Made by a program: the position numbers and the translations under genes. The notes under the pieces are model-generated. The model had not been told where the DNA came from, made no database searches, and was given only the letters and a program-made list of their open reading frames with translations. From contig LR990050.1 of NCBI GenBank assembly GCA_905147135.1, forward strand, positions 16,676,001 to 16,740,000: a stretch of 64,000 nt of DNA, given 5' to 3'. The DNA comes from Blastobasis lacticolella (Eukaryota > Arthropoda > Insecta > Lepidoptera > Blastobasidae). Each line of letters starts with the position of its first letter. Position 1 is the first letter of the stretch. Positions 21,199 through 32,352 of the stretch are shown here, piece by piece.

Positions 21199-22789
21199 TC
21201 CATATTTTTCCTTTGTATATTAATCATAAAAAAAAATTACAATTCTACCTTAATTAAAATTTGAGTAAATAAATACGAAATTCGCGAAAATATTACTTTT
21301 ATCGCGTACAAGCAGGATCGTTGTTTTATTTTCCAACAACAAAAAGTGCAAACAGTTATTAACAAAGCCCAGTGCAGACCGGGCCCGCGGGCGTTTTAAC
21401 ATCACAAGAAATTACACGGTACGCGGCGCTTCATGCTTGGTTTAAGTCACGAAAGGTTTGGTTTTCAGGTTGACTTAACCGTACTGTAAGGGTGTTAGAG
21501 CGCTATTTTTGTTCATATTCCCTTCCATTACGATGTGTCGACCGATCTTTAAAGATAATTTTGAGCAATGTTCGTGTTTATTGATGGCCGATGCGTAGAT
21601 GTTATTAACGTAATTGGCAAAGGTCGTACGACCACGGTCGCGCGACGGACGGTTTTGAGGTCTCCTATTGGTTGGGCGACTTAAGTCGTACGATCATGGT
21701 CGAACGACCGGTGCTAATTAGGACAGCGCCATAGCCAGAGAATTTGCAAACTAAAGTGGTAGTGGGCTGGTGACATATTTTGACGTAGAACCTGTCACCG
21801 TTGTTGAAAACGTGTTCTCTAATTAAGGCAATGACGGGCAAAAGTACTGTGGGACCTAGTGGCAATTAAAATCAGGTATTTTAGTTAATTTATCACTGTA
21901 ATACCTGATTATAGTATGCAAGTCCTTTAGTTCAATTCAGTTCAGTTCAATTCATTTATTTGTAAAAGTAGGTAATACATAAGGTGTCATAATTTCTGAG
22001 TTGTCCTCTACTTTTGCCCCAAGGGAGCATACAAATATTAGATTAAAAAATAATAATTCATAATGTTAAACAATTATAAACAATAAAATAGCAAATATAA
22101 AAAAAAATTAAAAACGTCAAATTGTAATTTTTCTATAAAGATTAAATGTGAGTGAATCTACATTACGATACATTTTCATTTCACATACATCGCAATCGCA
22201 AACGTTTCAACATATGCAACTAGCCTAGTAAACCCATACGTTCAGTGCATACAGTTCGCTTTTAGTGCGACACTCGTGTTCTGCAGTATTACTTTGTATC
22301 TTTGTAATGACTCCAGAACGGTGCGACCTACATTCAGCTCGTTTTCATCTCGCTGAACAACGATATTTTTGCTAAAAAAAAGAAGGAAACGCTACTTTGT
22401 TCCTTATTCGAGATTTCGCATTTAATTAATTAAAACGTGTATTATGTATGCGAATTAAAATCCATTTCTTAATGTCGTTTGATTCATTGTGAATAAAAAA
22501 TGTATTGTGTCGTTGGGTTTTTGGTTTGAAATCGGGTTTAATTTAAATAAAGGATAATTATCGACTGGGAGGGCGCCGTAGGTTATCCTACGAGTACAAG
22601 TACTCACAGTCAATTATATCATCTTGGATTATTTGCTGCGAGTAGAATTTTATTGCCATAAATCGTTAAACATACTCACGCTCGAACCCGTCAAGAGTAT
22701 GAAGGCAGACACCATCGAGAGCCACAAACTGCGATCCTCACACACCCATTTACGATGGAGGAAAATTATAAAATTACTAAAGTAACTGG
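21199..22789. other. Non-coding stretch with repeat pieces
   Basis: No gene supported. 21617-21731 holds a CG-rich motif block (GGTCTCCTATTGGTTGGGCG; CTAATTAGGACAGCGCC) whose pieces recur, partly inverted, at 40393-40490, so it is a dispersed inverted-repeat family. At 21930-22030 a TTCAGTTCAATTCATTTATT stretch resembles a LINE 3' end. The rest is AT-rich unique sequence. Confidence 0.45.
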
Positions 22790-22908
22790 ATATTAGCAGT
22801 GGTGGTGGTAGTAGTTGGAGCTGGTTGTAGCTGCCTTTGTAGAGATATCTGGGGAAGGCCTATACCCAGCAGTGGCGTCTTTCGGCTGATTTGATGACGA
22901 TGACTAAA
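22790..22908 (+). repeat. LINE 3'-tail repeat (family T)
   Basis: Contains GGAAGGCCTATACCCAGCAG, GTCTTTCGGCTGAT and a GATGACGATGA tail. The same 3' end occurs inverted at 28968-29095 and 39372-39485 and, shorter, at 54737-54775. It is a non-coding 3' end of a LINE or LINE-dependent SINE, truncated at a variable 5' point. Confidence 0.65.
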
Positions 22909-23857
22909 GTTAACCAATAAAATTATCAACTAACTGAAAAGTTATAAAAACCCAAACGAATACAATTGTCGAGAAACTCGTGCACAGAAATCTACTGCAC
23001 AAACCTAAAGGCAACAGTAATAATTCAACAAACAACACAAAGCCTCAACACAGAACTGGAAATCAAAACCGATCCATTTCAAAACTAAAGTACTACCATC
23101 GGAAACCGCAGATTTTCCCCGCATTTGATTCGAGAAGTTTGAAGTGGTCCGATTTATTGGATCTCTATTTTGTAGCATCGAAATGGTAGGGTCTGGGTCC
23201 TGAATCGCTAGATTTCCAAGTGGTGATTAAACATTTACTTGCTTTGAAAACAGTCTGAAGTTATATTCGGCCGGTTTTCGAGCAGCTTGCAATGCAGATT
23301 TAAATAAAATAAAGTCTTTGTTCTGTTCTGCATAATTGACGAACTGTGTAAATTTTTAACAAAATGTTGATTGATGAAACACCTAAACAAACAAAATGAC
23401 TAGATCGACAGTTTAATAGTTGAGTGAAGATGTACCGACGCATGAATATAAAATGAATGCGAATTCTGAAGAACCAAACAAACATGCTACTAGCTCTTTA
23501 ACTTGTAATCATCATCACCTTATAATGTTTGTATGTTATATGTGTGAACTCTTTCTAAGAAAACTGTCAGTGTGTTTTGAATTTGCTGTAGTATAATTTC
23601 TTATGTAGAAACTTTTTGAATGTTTTCGTGTTATTAATGTAGTCGTGTATTTTCAGAACACAGTGCTTAAAATACACGACTGAAAACGCTGTGAACCTCT
23701 AAGATTTATAAGATTAATCTCAATCTACAACACACAGTCGAAGAGGCTGGTGCAACTCTACTTTGCCGGATCACAATATACAGAAAATTTGTAAAATAAA
23801 TAATATGCTAATGGTAGAATAAAAGGTTGATTTTAAACCAAACTCTGAAACTCCTAT
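22909..23857. other. Non-coding stretch with a 13-bp hairpin
   Basis: No gene supported. A perfect 13-bp inverted repeat (23641-23653 and 23669-23681, AGTCGTGTATTTT/AAAATACACGACT) encloses a 15-nt loop. Confidence 0.5.
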
Positions 23858-24192
23858 GGCGCGGATTATATCAAGCGTCGGCGACGCACGTTGCGTCGGC
23901 GACGCAACTTGCGTTATGCTGTCAACTCAAAATTGTATGAACTTCTAATGCGCGCGCCGACGCAACCTGCGTTTTACCTGCGTCGCCGACGCAACCTGCG
24001 TTATCGACGCTACCTGCGTCGGCGACGCATCTTTCGTTAAGCTGTCAACTCAAAATTGTATGATTTTCAAATGCGCGCGCCGACGCAGGTAAAACGCAGG
24101 TTGCGTTGGCGACGCAGGTAAAACGCAGGTTGCGTCGGCGCGCGCATTAGAAGTTCATATAATTTTAAGTTGACAAGATGCGTCAAGAATTC
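23858..24192. repeat. CpG-rich foldback repeat, near arm (element A)
   Basis: Begins GGCGCGGATTATATCAAGCG and is built from alternations of GCGTCGGCGACGCA and its inverse. Long internal arms (about 23938-24000 and 24085-24155, word AATGCGCGCGCCGACGCA) can fold back, and GCTGTCAACTCAAAATTGTA occurs twice. The same terminus recurs inverted at 34611-34617 inward, so this may be one end of a long element. Very high CpG in AT-rich surroundings. Confidence 0.7.
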
Positions 24193-24535
24193 TAAGGCCG
24201 GGCACAGACCTACCGGTCAGGGCCGGGCCGGGCCAGACCTGCCGATCAGGGCCGGGCCGGGTTTAACGTGAAGGCCATATTATTTTCATCGAAAATGTAC
24301 TAGCCGTCACACACTTATAGACGCCCGGAGAGCGCACCCGGTTAAAACTTTCAACCGTCCTGAAACGTCCAAACCGTCCTTGCATATAATCTTCTTATAA
24401 TCGGCATATACAGACCGTAAGCTTTCCGGGCCGGGCCCATTCGTGGAATCGTCGTGGACATTGGGGCGGATCTGTAATTATCAAAGAGATTGGTATACCT
24501 GGGAAAGGTATATTCCTCTATGGTTGACCCTGAGT

Positions 24536-24716
24536 CCATTACTTTGGCAGGGCAAAAATTTCTATGTTGAAACATAAAAAACAAGGATTATCACAACCGT
24601 AATCTCAAAGACGTTGCGTGGCAAGAAGTAAATAGATATGTTGATGTGAAGTTTAATGTTAGATGAAGACGAGAAAAAAATACGTATCAGTCTTCGTGAA
24701 TACATGAATTGGACCC
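24536..24716 (+). pseudogene. MADF-domain relic
   Basis: Three out-of-register pieces add up to a MADF (Myb/SANT-like) DNA-binding domain. The first reads PLLWQGK at 24536. The second, from 24571, reads NKDYHNRNLKDVAWQEV. The third, reaching about 24716, reads EKKIRISLREYMN. They match the MADF order PxLW, dYxxRxLxxxaWxei and KxLRxxYxR. At least two frameshifts and internal stops separate them, so it cannot be translated. MADF proteins accompany PIF/Harbinger transposases in animals and also occur as free transcription factors. The position inside element B favours a transposon origin. Confidence 0.6.
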
Positions 24717-24799
24717 GGGTCAAGTTGGCTCTGTTTAGCCTGAGGCTTGAACTGGGTCCAGCCCCAAGGTGACTCTTTCTATTCGGAAACTATTGGTCC

Positions 24800-25140
24800 T
24801 GGAACACTAGTCCCTAAAGATATATGATAGTACTCGTCGAATTCTACATTTCGAATGACAGTTTTAAATTTAACGTCTCTCTCACAAAACGTAGATTTCG
24901 ACGAGTACCTAATATCATTTTTCTATAGAAACTATTCTTCTAGGACCTATGGTTCTCAAGTTATAACAGTTTTCAATTTGCAACAGTTACTTTAAATGTG
25001 TATCTCGACGAGTGATATCATTCTTTTTAGAGACTAGTGTTCTAAGACCAATAGAATCAGAGTTATAACGGCTTTAAGTTTAACAGCCGTCATTCGAAAT
25101 GTAGATATGGACGAGTAGGTACAGTAGTTCAGTAGACTGA
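24800..25140. repeat. 104-bp satellite family, locus 1 (degenerate)
   Basis: Diverged units of the satellite at 33300-34290. One is in inverted orientation on the left (ACACTAGTCCC...GATAGTACTCGTCGAATTC), followed by forward units with GTAGATTTCGACGAGTAC, GACTAGTGTTCTAAGACC and GTCATTCGAAATGTAGATA. Orientation flips near 24860-24871, as at the main locus. The LINE begins about 25 bp further right. Confidence 0.7.
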
Positions 25141-25165
25141 TGTAGAACTGCCACTTTATACAATC

Positions 25166-28100
25166 CTGTGCGTTTACAGGCCCCCTTCAGGGGACTATGA
25201 GGTATTTGAAGAGTTTATGGAGGAGGCGCTAATAAAAATAACAAGTGGTAGTAAATCCATTGTAGTTTGTGGGGATTTTAATGTGAACATGTTGGATGAT
25301 TCTAGTCGATGTGTAAGGTAGGTAAGTGTAAGGTAAATATCTTTGCTTAATTCGTTAAATCTTAATAAAATATTTAGTGAACCCACAAGAGTCACTGAGT
25401 CATCGGCCACGTGTCTGGATAACGTGTTCTGTAATTGTGAGATCTCCAATAAGTTTGTTTTGAATTGCCTTGGATCAGATCATTATGGTATTGGTATCGA
25501 GATGCAGGAACAAATACCATCCAAACCCACAATAATGAAATGTCGCCCAGTTACTAAACAACGTTTAAATTCATTTTCAAACAATGTGGCTAAACAGATT
25601 TACTTAAAACATCCAATAACTACTGAACCGAATGACCATTATAATGCCCTGTTCAGTGACATTAAGACAGAATTTGATAATGTTTTCAAAATCAAAACCT
25701 TTAAAAAAAACGGTAAACTTAAAATCGGTGATTGGGCCACTACGGGAATTTACAAAAGTAGATTAAGACTATATGAGCTGTACAATATGAAAACCTATAA
25801 TAAGTCCGACACATTTGCAAATTATGTTAGGAAGTATTCCAAAATATTTAAAAGTGTTTGCCATAATGCGAAGGCCAATTTTATAAAATCCAAAATTAAC
25901 AAAGCTAATAACAAAGTTAAAGCTGTCTGGCAAATTATAAACCACGAAACAGGCAAGGGTAATAATAATCATGATCGTAACTTTGAATTACAAGTTAATA
26001 ACAAAACCATCAGAAATGACCATGAGATAGCAAACACTTTTAATGAGTACTTTTCCAAGATTGCCATAAACACAACTCAAAATCTGAACTCGTCTGCTGA
26101 TTTAGCGGAGCAAGTTCTTAAACAAAGTCTCCCTGCGTGTATGATAAATTTCAAGTTTAAGCACATCGGTTATGTTGATATTCTTAAATCATTCAACTCT
26201 CTCAATTTAAAACAAACTGAGGATATATGGGGTATGTCAGTCTATATTATTAAAAGCATTATAAAAGACATAGCTCCTCAACTCGCTGATATTTTTAATA
26301 ATAGTATAGACAAAGGGATTTTTCCTGATCTTATGAAGATTAGCAAAATAGTCCCTCTTTTCAAAAATGGTGGAAGACAAAACCCTTCCAATTTTAGACC
26401 CATTTCAGTTTTACCAGTGCTAAGCAAAATTTTTGAAAAACTTATTTTACAACAATTGTTAGCACATTTTACAGAACATGGACTGTTTCACAAAAATCAA
26501 TTTGGCTTCACAAAGGGTAGATCCACAATTGATGCTGGCATTGAATTGCTTAAACATATTTACGACGCCTGGGAGAGGTCACAAAATGCCATTGGCATTT
26601 TTTGTGACCTTTCCAAAGCCTTCGATTGTGTCAGTCACAGTATAATTTTAAAAAAGTTAACGCATTACGGTATAACTGGTAATGCTTTATCACTCTTAAC
26701 GTCATACCTAAACAACAGAACTCAAAAGGTAAAAATTAATGAATCTACCTCTGGTGGCTGTCCTGTTGCTATGGGCGTTCCGCAAGGCTCAATTTTAGGA
26801 CCTTTCCTGTTCCTCGTTTATATAAATGATTTACCATACTTTATCAGTAAGCACTGCGAGATAGTACTTTTTGCAGATGACACTTCTCTACTATTTAAGG
26901 TTGATAGAAATAAAACAAACTTTGACGATGTAAATGGTACTCTCTCGCAACTGCACAAATGGTTTCAAATCAATAACTTATACTTAAATCCAAATAAAAC
27001 TAAATGCGTACTTTTCCAGATGCCCAATGTAGTTACTGGTAAAATCAACCTTTTTCTTGGCAAAAATAAACTATCATTTTCTGAATCCACTTTATTTCTA
27101 GGAATATCATTGGACAGAAAATTACAATGGAAGACTCAGTTGGCTGCGTTGGGCAAAAGATTAAGTTCCGCTATCTATGCCATAAAAAGAATAAAGAGCC
27201 TTACAAATATTGAAATAGCCAGAACTGTGTATTTCAGCTACTTCCATAGCATTATGTCCTATGGTCTAATGTTGTGGGGTACTGCAGCAGAGATTCAAGA
27301 TATATTTGTGTTACAAAAGCGGGCCATCAGGTCCATTTACAGTTTGGGTCCACGAGTCTCATTAAGAGAACTTTTTAAAGATATAGGTATTTTAACTGTG
27401 GCATCCCAGTATATATATTATAATTTGATGCACACTTACAAAAACATTGATTCCTATTGCAAAAACTCAGACAAACACAGTTATAACACTCGACACAGGA
27501 ACAGGCTGGCGGTGGAGCGCTTCCGACTGTCCAAGGTCAAATCCTGCTTCATTGGCCACTGTGTTCCTTTCTTTAATAAGTTACCAGAGGAGGTTCAGAG
27601 TTTGCCTTTCAATGAGTTTAAGTCATTTATTAAGAAAGTATTACTGAAGAAAGCATATTACAAAATAAATGATTATAATGAAGACAAAAATCCCTGGGTA
27701 TAGTTTGAACCTGAACCTGAAATGAGCATTATTTTTTCATTAATTTAATTCTAATTTTACATGTTGACATTCATAATTATATTAGTATCTTGACATTTAA
27801 TCATAGGTAATTTCGATTTAATCATTTTTATATTATTTATTGTATTGTTTAAGTGAATAAACTATTGACATTTGTAATATTAGATCAATTGATTCATTGA
27901 ATCGTGTATTTATAATAATTGTAATAGTAATGTAATTTAGAACGTGAAAACTACCTTACCGTAAATTCCATTATGTTATCCATCATTTGTTACGGAAGTT
28001 TCAAGTCATACGTAAAAGATGTTCATACATTGCAAGACTCATTTCCACTTCATAAACGAGCTAAAATGTGAATGCACTGTTAATTAGGTTATGTTTACTT

Positions 28101-28515
28101 TTATTGTTGCATATTCACAGGTGTGCACTGTGTACCTACTAGAAAATGCGTATGGTTGTGATTTAGCCATTAATTATTAGGTTTTACAGTTATCACCTTT
28201 GATATATAGTTTTTTTTCGTGTTCGTATAATATTTATGTTATATGTGCACAAAAACAACGCACGCGGCGCGGCACCGTGCACCGTTGATTCGGGCGGTAA
28301 GTCAAACTGTCAAGGTGACAGTGACAGACAGTGACAGTCAGTCCAATTCTGGGACTAATAATGTCTGGAAGGCACACCGGCTCAATGTTGCCACGGCCCG
28401 CAGCCCTATTTTTCTAAATGTTATTTGTAAACATAATTTTGTGTTTTGTGACGTTCATAAGAGTTTTGTAAACGTAAATTGAATAAAAATTATTTGACTT
28501 TGACTTTGACTTTGA
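25166..28515 (+). mobile_element. 5'-truncated Jockey-superfamily LINE
   Basis: Sequence starts abruptly inside the endonuclease domain and runs through reverse transcriptase to a 3' UTR. The UTR ends with AATAAA (28482-28487) and a three-unit TTTGAC tail (28493-28515). A 5' truncation plus simple-repeat 3' tail is typical of LINE insertion. It sits inside element B and interrupts or abuts the satellite on its left. The clade (CR1, Daphne or Jockey) cannot be settled by eye. Confidence 0.8.
25169..27703 (+). pseudogene. LINE endonuclease/reverse transcriptase, broken
   Basis: The frame from 25169 encodes VYRPPSGD and CGDFNVNM, part of an APE-type endonuclease, then meets TAG at 25319 and TAA at 25334. 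The same register continues from 25343 for 786 codons. It holds an endonuclease SDH motif (45-47 of that frame) and reverse transcriptase motifs NFRPIS (350-355), CDLSKAFD (421-428), GVPQGSILGP (478-487) and FADD (510-513). The C terminus carries a YNTRHR region and FFNKLP. The reverse transcriptase is entirely open, so decay is slight. The two stops lie in a short duplicated GTAAGGTA word that looks like a local duplication. Without the N-terminal endonuclease it is not a working element, although the RT itself could be intact. Confidence 0.85.
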
Positions 28516-28967
28516 TACTGCCTACCCGAATTTTTTTCCTCTCCTCATCCAACCTACCATCTTTCCCTTTTTTGTAGGTTTTCAGCGCCAAGCAGTAAGG
28601 CGATGCACATTAATTCGTCATCTATTTCTACCCGTTAACCTTTCCCGGCAAGCGCTTGATAACGACTAAGAAAATTTTAAGAATGTCCGGCCCGGTAGGT
28701 GTGCCGGTTGGGCCCGTCCCTGACCTTTTCCATAGGTCTGTGCCCGCACTAAAGCAGGGTTTTTATATCAACAAGACAAGGAGTTTATATACTGCAAAAT
28801 GAGTTTGGATAGAGACTGGGAGACTGGATATCACAAGATATATCCATAGAGTTATATACCTCGTATAGTAACTCTATGGGCTATCCATAATAGACCCTGA
28901 CCCCACACAGGCGTGGGCGATGCGGTCGCGTACTATTGGACTGAATGCGCCCGCGTACAGACGTTCA

Positions 28968-29095
28968 TCATATCAGCCAAAAGACACCCATGTTGAGCAT
29001 ATGCCGCCTTCCGAGATCTCCACAACATCCTGTCCTGTGCTTCCGCATCCGGCTGGCAGCTATCGCCCTCAGATTTATAGTTAACAGTCGCCTCT
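28968..29095 (-). repeat. LINE 3'-tail repeat (family T)
   Basis: Minus-strand copy of the tail seen at 22790-22908: ATCATATCAGCC, GAGCATATGCCGCC, GAGATCTCCAC and CATCCGGCTGGCAGC. The 39372-39485 copy shares all of these blocks. Confidence 0.65.
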
Positions 29096-29375
29096 AGATC
29101 AAGCCATTGACAAAAAAAAGAAAATAATTATACTTAATAATAATAAACTACACCCAAGTCACACCGGTCAGAGGTATGCCCAACCTCCGAAAGATAGTCA
29201 ATGCACTGGCCTATCATAATAATAATCACATGTATGACCTGTGCAGCGAAGGGGGATGTCACGGCCAGCCCCTTGCAGAACGCGTCGTGGGTTTTCTGCT
29301 GTGTTCCCTTTAAGAACTACAGATCGCCCCTGTTTGGGGGAAGCTTTTAGTGACAAGTCATTGTCACTAAAATTT

Positions 29376-29493
29376 CGCCACAAACTTATCTGGCCCGGTG
29401 GCTAAAAGCTGAACTAAGTGTCGCCATTTAAAAATGTCATTTTGTTTGTCAACAACAGCGACGCCGTCACCGTGTCGGGTAAGTTTGTGGCAC
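29376..29493 (-). mobile_element. Mini-MITE, inverted copy
   Basis: Reverse-complement copy of the 108-bp element at 13868-13975. It keeps GCCACAAACTTAT..GGCCCGG at one end, CAACAGCGACGCCGTCACCG in the body and GTTTGTGGCAC at the other end. The flanks differ from those of the other copies. A 9-bp palindrome TAGTGACAA/TTGTCACTA lies just left, at 29349-29370. Confidence 0.65.
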
Positions 29494-29546
29494 CTACCAT
29501 TGAGTATTGCAAAGTAAAAAGTTTGCAAAAATATCCAACTTAATTA

Positions 29547-29640
29547 CTAGCGGTTGCCCGCGACTTTGTTCGCGTTAAATACTCATCTTCAACTCATTCT
29601 ATCATATGCAAAAATATTCCCCATGAAAATAATCACACTT
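29547..29640 (-). repeat. Rep-G-like fragment
   Basis: Starts ACTAGCGGTTGCCCGCGACTT and TTCGCGTTAAAT. This resembles the inverse of the ends at 40687 and 42802, which carry GCGAACGAAGTCGCG then a CTAG word. It is a short terminal fragment of a common insect repeat. Confidence 0.45.
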
Positions 29641-29974
29641 AAATCTGTGATAAACTTAAAAGGATATCAGGTGAACTGGTTCTACACTGGTTCCACAGGT
29701 AATGACTTTCAAGGTTATATTTTACTGTTCAGATTTATTTTGCTGAATATGTTACATAGTTTCTATGGGGTCAAATTCCGCAAAAAGCATAAAAGGCACT
29801 CATTGTAACTGGTTATAAGACTGCGCTAGTAGGCCATGTTCACTTAAAAGTTTAGATCTTAAAGGAGTATACGCTGGCGCTGGCCTATGGTAGTCTTCTA
29901 CATAACCTCATCCCCCTTGATCTGACTGACTTCTCTTTAAGTGGATTTGAAACGCCACAAAACATCAGCATCAC

Positions 29975-30205
29975 TAAGTTAAATCCTGTTTCTGTCTGCC
30001 ACCCAGAGATCTTGGGTTCGATTCAGAAATGATGAATTTTAATATATGTTATCTGGGTCTAGGTGTTATATGTACTTATCATGAGTATGTATTTAAAAAA
30101 TATGTAAGTAAGTTTAGTTATCTAGCATCCATAACACAAGCTTTGCTTACTTTGAGGCAAGATGGCGCTGTGTGAATTGTTCAAGTATATTTATTTAATA
30201 TTTTT
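29975..30205 (+). mobile_element. tRNA-derived SINE (family S)
   Basis: B-box GGTTCGATTC at 30015-30024, then GATGAATTTTAAT, GTTATCTAGCATCCATAAC, CAAGCTTTGCTTAC and AAGATGGCGCTGTGTGAATT. This is the same body as 2240-2495 inverted. A degraded head and AT-rich tail indicate an older copy. Confidence 0.7.
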
Positions 30206-31097
30206 GATTGATAATATAGAGCTGAGATCAACTTATATCGGAAAAGTCAAAATCTCTGAAACAGTCATTTTTTGTTTATATTTAAATTTTCAGTCAACAT
30301 CTACTTAGATGCCTAAAGTTTCAGCCAATTTAACAAAACAGCATTTTTATAGAACAAAATGAGTTTAAATTGATATATCTTTATTAATTTACTTTTTATC
30401 TAAATAAAACATTTCACAAACACTACATTTAAGTGAAGCTTACAACAATTATACATTATTGAAACTGCACTTAAATCATTTAAGCCGTTCCAGAGATAAG
30501 CGCGCACAAACGCATTGACAAACAGACAGCATTAGGTAACATGTTCAGATGGTTGGCTTTTCATCGATAATATTCTACAGTTTTTTGTGTTGAGAATTTT
30601 TTTTATTTGTAGATTTAGGTTATCTTATCTAATTGTGTACTTTCTGTAGCTTTTATAAAAGCGGATATACAATAGGTACTTTCTGAGTCTGTTAAAATGG
30701 GTATGAAATTGGCCATACAAATGTCTTTCTGTGTTAAATGGATGTACAGCATATCTTCTTAGGGTCGCGGATTCAAAAGTGATAATAAAGGTGAACACGC
30801 ACTTACGCTGCGCGACGCGGCAGCGGCACGGCAACTGCACTGCAACGTCTATTCTGAACGCACTGCTGCGACGCGATATTGCGCGTTACTTCAGTCAAAG
30901 ATGTGTAGTGTTAGGCAGGACAAGGTTTTAAATGGAGTTTGTATGTCATATTATTTTTTTAAGCCGACCCCATATGTTAGTCTAAGAAACAGTTCGTCAC
31001 AGTTCGAAGATAAATGACTTTTTTTATTCATACACGTAACCATTTGCGATAAAGCGTTCTTCCTTGTATAAAATCAATTGCGTCAACAAACACATAC
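30206..31097. other. Non-coding stretch with a GC-rich patch
   Basis: No gene supported. 30800-30890 is rich in GCGACGCGG/GCAGCGGCACGG words, and the open frames on both strands there (30625-30931) are composition artefacts. It may be another degenerate foldback like the one next to it. Confidence 0.4.
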
Positions 31098-31388
31098 CTA
31101 AGCGAGCGGCCACACAGAAAAGACTCAGACACGTCGCGGACAGGGCACAGACGGGACGCGGACGCGACTTAAAACATACAGAAAAGACAGGGCAAGGACG
31201 CGGCGCCGTCGCGGATAAGTCAAGAGCGTAGGCAAGACAACGACAGCAAGCGCTGCGGGCGAGGCCCGGCTCCCGCGCCCCGCCCGCACCCCTGCACTCG
31301 CCCGCGGCGCGCCCTTGCCTCGTCTTTTCTATATGTTTCAAGTCGTGTTTGCGACGCGTCCTCGCCCTGTCCTAGCCCTGTGTCGCTA
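31098..31388. repeat. GC-rich foldback element
   Basis: The left part (CTAAGCGA, ACACAGAAAAGAC, GACGCGACTTAAAACATA) and the inverse of the right part (CTTAGCGACACAGG, AACACGACTTGAAACATA, TAGAAAAGACGAGGCAAGG) pair over roughly 85-110 bp. A very GC-rich centre (CCGCGCCCCGCCCGCACCCC) lies between them. The 105-codon minus frame here is a by-product of GC content. It is probably a non-autonomous inverted-repeat element. Confidence 0.6.
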
Positions 31389-31624
31389 AGACAGTATTAC
31401 TTTTTAAATCTCATACACCTATGTCTGAAAGCTGAAATATTCATATTATCAAAATCGAACCATGTTCAGCATGTAACACATGATTCACCGGAACATTATT
31501 ATTATTTATTATGCATCGCACCGGTTCGGCTGAATGCGGTGCAGGTGGTGCTACCCACTCGTATGGACGATGCACGCCATCATCAAACCTGTCTCTGCGT
31601 TTTGCAGCACAAGTGCATATAGAC

Positions 31625-31720
31625 CTTTAGACTATTGACATCTGAATGTTTATACCTGTTTAAACCATGGACTTTTAGACTATTGACATCTGAACGTTTA
31701 TACCTGTTTAAACCATGGAC
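31625..31720 (+). repeat. 48-bp tandem duplication (two copies)
   Basis: 31625-31672 and 31673-31720 are near-identical (TTTAGACTATTGACATCTGA, TTATACCTGTTTAAACCATG). They differ by about two bases, so the duplication is recent. It ends 12 bp before the left inverted repeat of the next element. Confidence 0.85.
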
Positions 31721-32352
31721 TTACTACCCACTGCGCACTGCTTTGACTAAAACCGGGCAGAGCGAGAGTCACCATCGATAGTCCTTTGTCCCTTTCTAAC
31801 AGTGTAAACACAATGTTATTGGCATAATCACCGTCATTCTAAATTGACAAGTGTTGTGTTTGGTGTTGCCATTATTGGAGAAATATATTTACCGTAAATT
31901 TGGTATTATTATGAGGTAATCCGTACAATCCGAAAAGTAGTTGTCAAAATACCTTTTGATCTACTGAACAATAGCCTCCTTTATCTTACAAGCCATGCTG
32001 TAGCACGGAACGACAACGTCGCTGTGAACCGATTTACTCATTGTTTACATGTCAATGTGCGGGAAAATTATGAATTTTATGATGATAAATTAAAAATATA
32101 TTGGTGAAACTGTAAATAAACGCGTTTGTATGGACCATATAAGAAGGTAAATAAAAGCAAAAATATTCATAATTGCGCCAAAATAGGATAAATACGATTT
32201 TTAAAAAACAACCCTTCACTATTTTTGTTGTTCGTTTTTTACTTATTTCATAAATCAAATTCTGTTTTATAATCGTAATCATTCTCTAATAGATGCAAAG
32301 GCGTTGTAGCATTTGAAAAATGCAAGTATAATTATGATTAATCCTTAAAAAT

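Larger units (their letters stand above)
24196..28749. mobile_element. PIF/Harbinger-like DNA transposon shell (element B)
   Basis: Ends are inverted repeats sharing CGGGCACAGACCTA and GGTCAGGG. They are flanked by TAA on both sides (24193-24195 and 28750-28752). A 3-bp TWA target duplication is the hallmark of PIF/Harbinger elements, and a MADF-domain relic inside (24536-24716) fits the accessory protein of that superfamily. No transposase remains. Much of the interior is a LINE inserted later (25166-28515), so the original element was probably about 1.2 kb after internal deletion. Subterminal GGCCGGG repeats flank the ends. Confidence 0.65.

Noticed and set aside
31024..31341. 105-codon minus-strand frame rich in Arg, Ala and Pro
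   Set aside because: It is a by-product of the GC-rich foldback element at 31098-31388; no domain.
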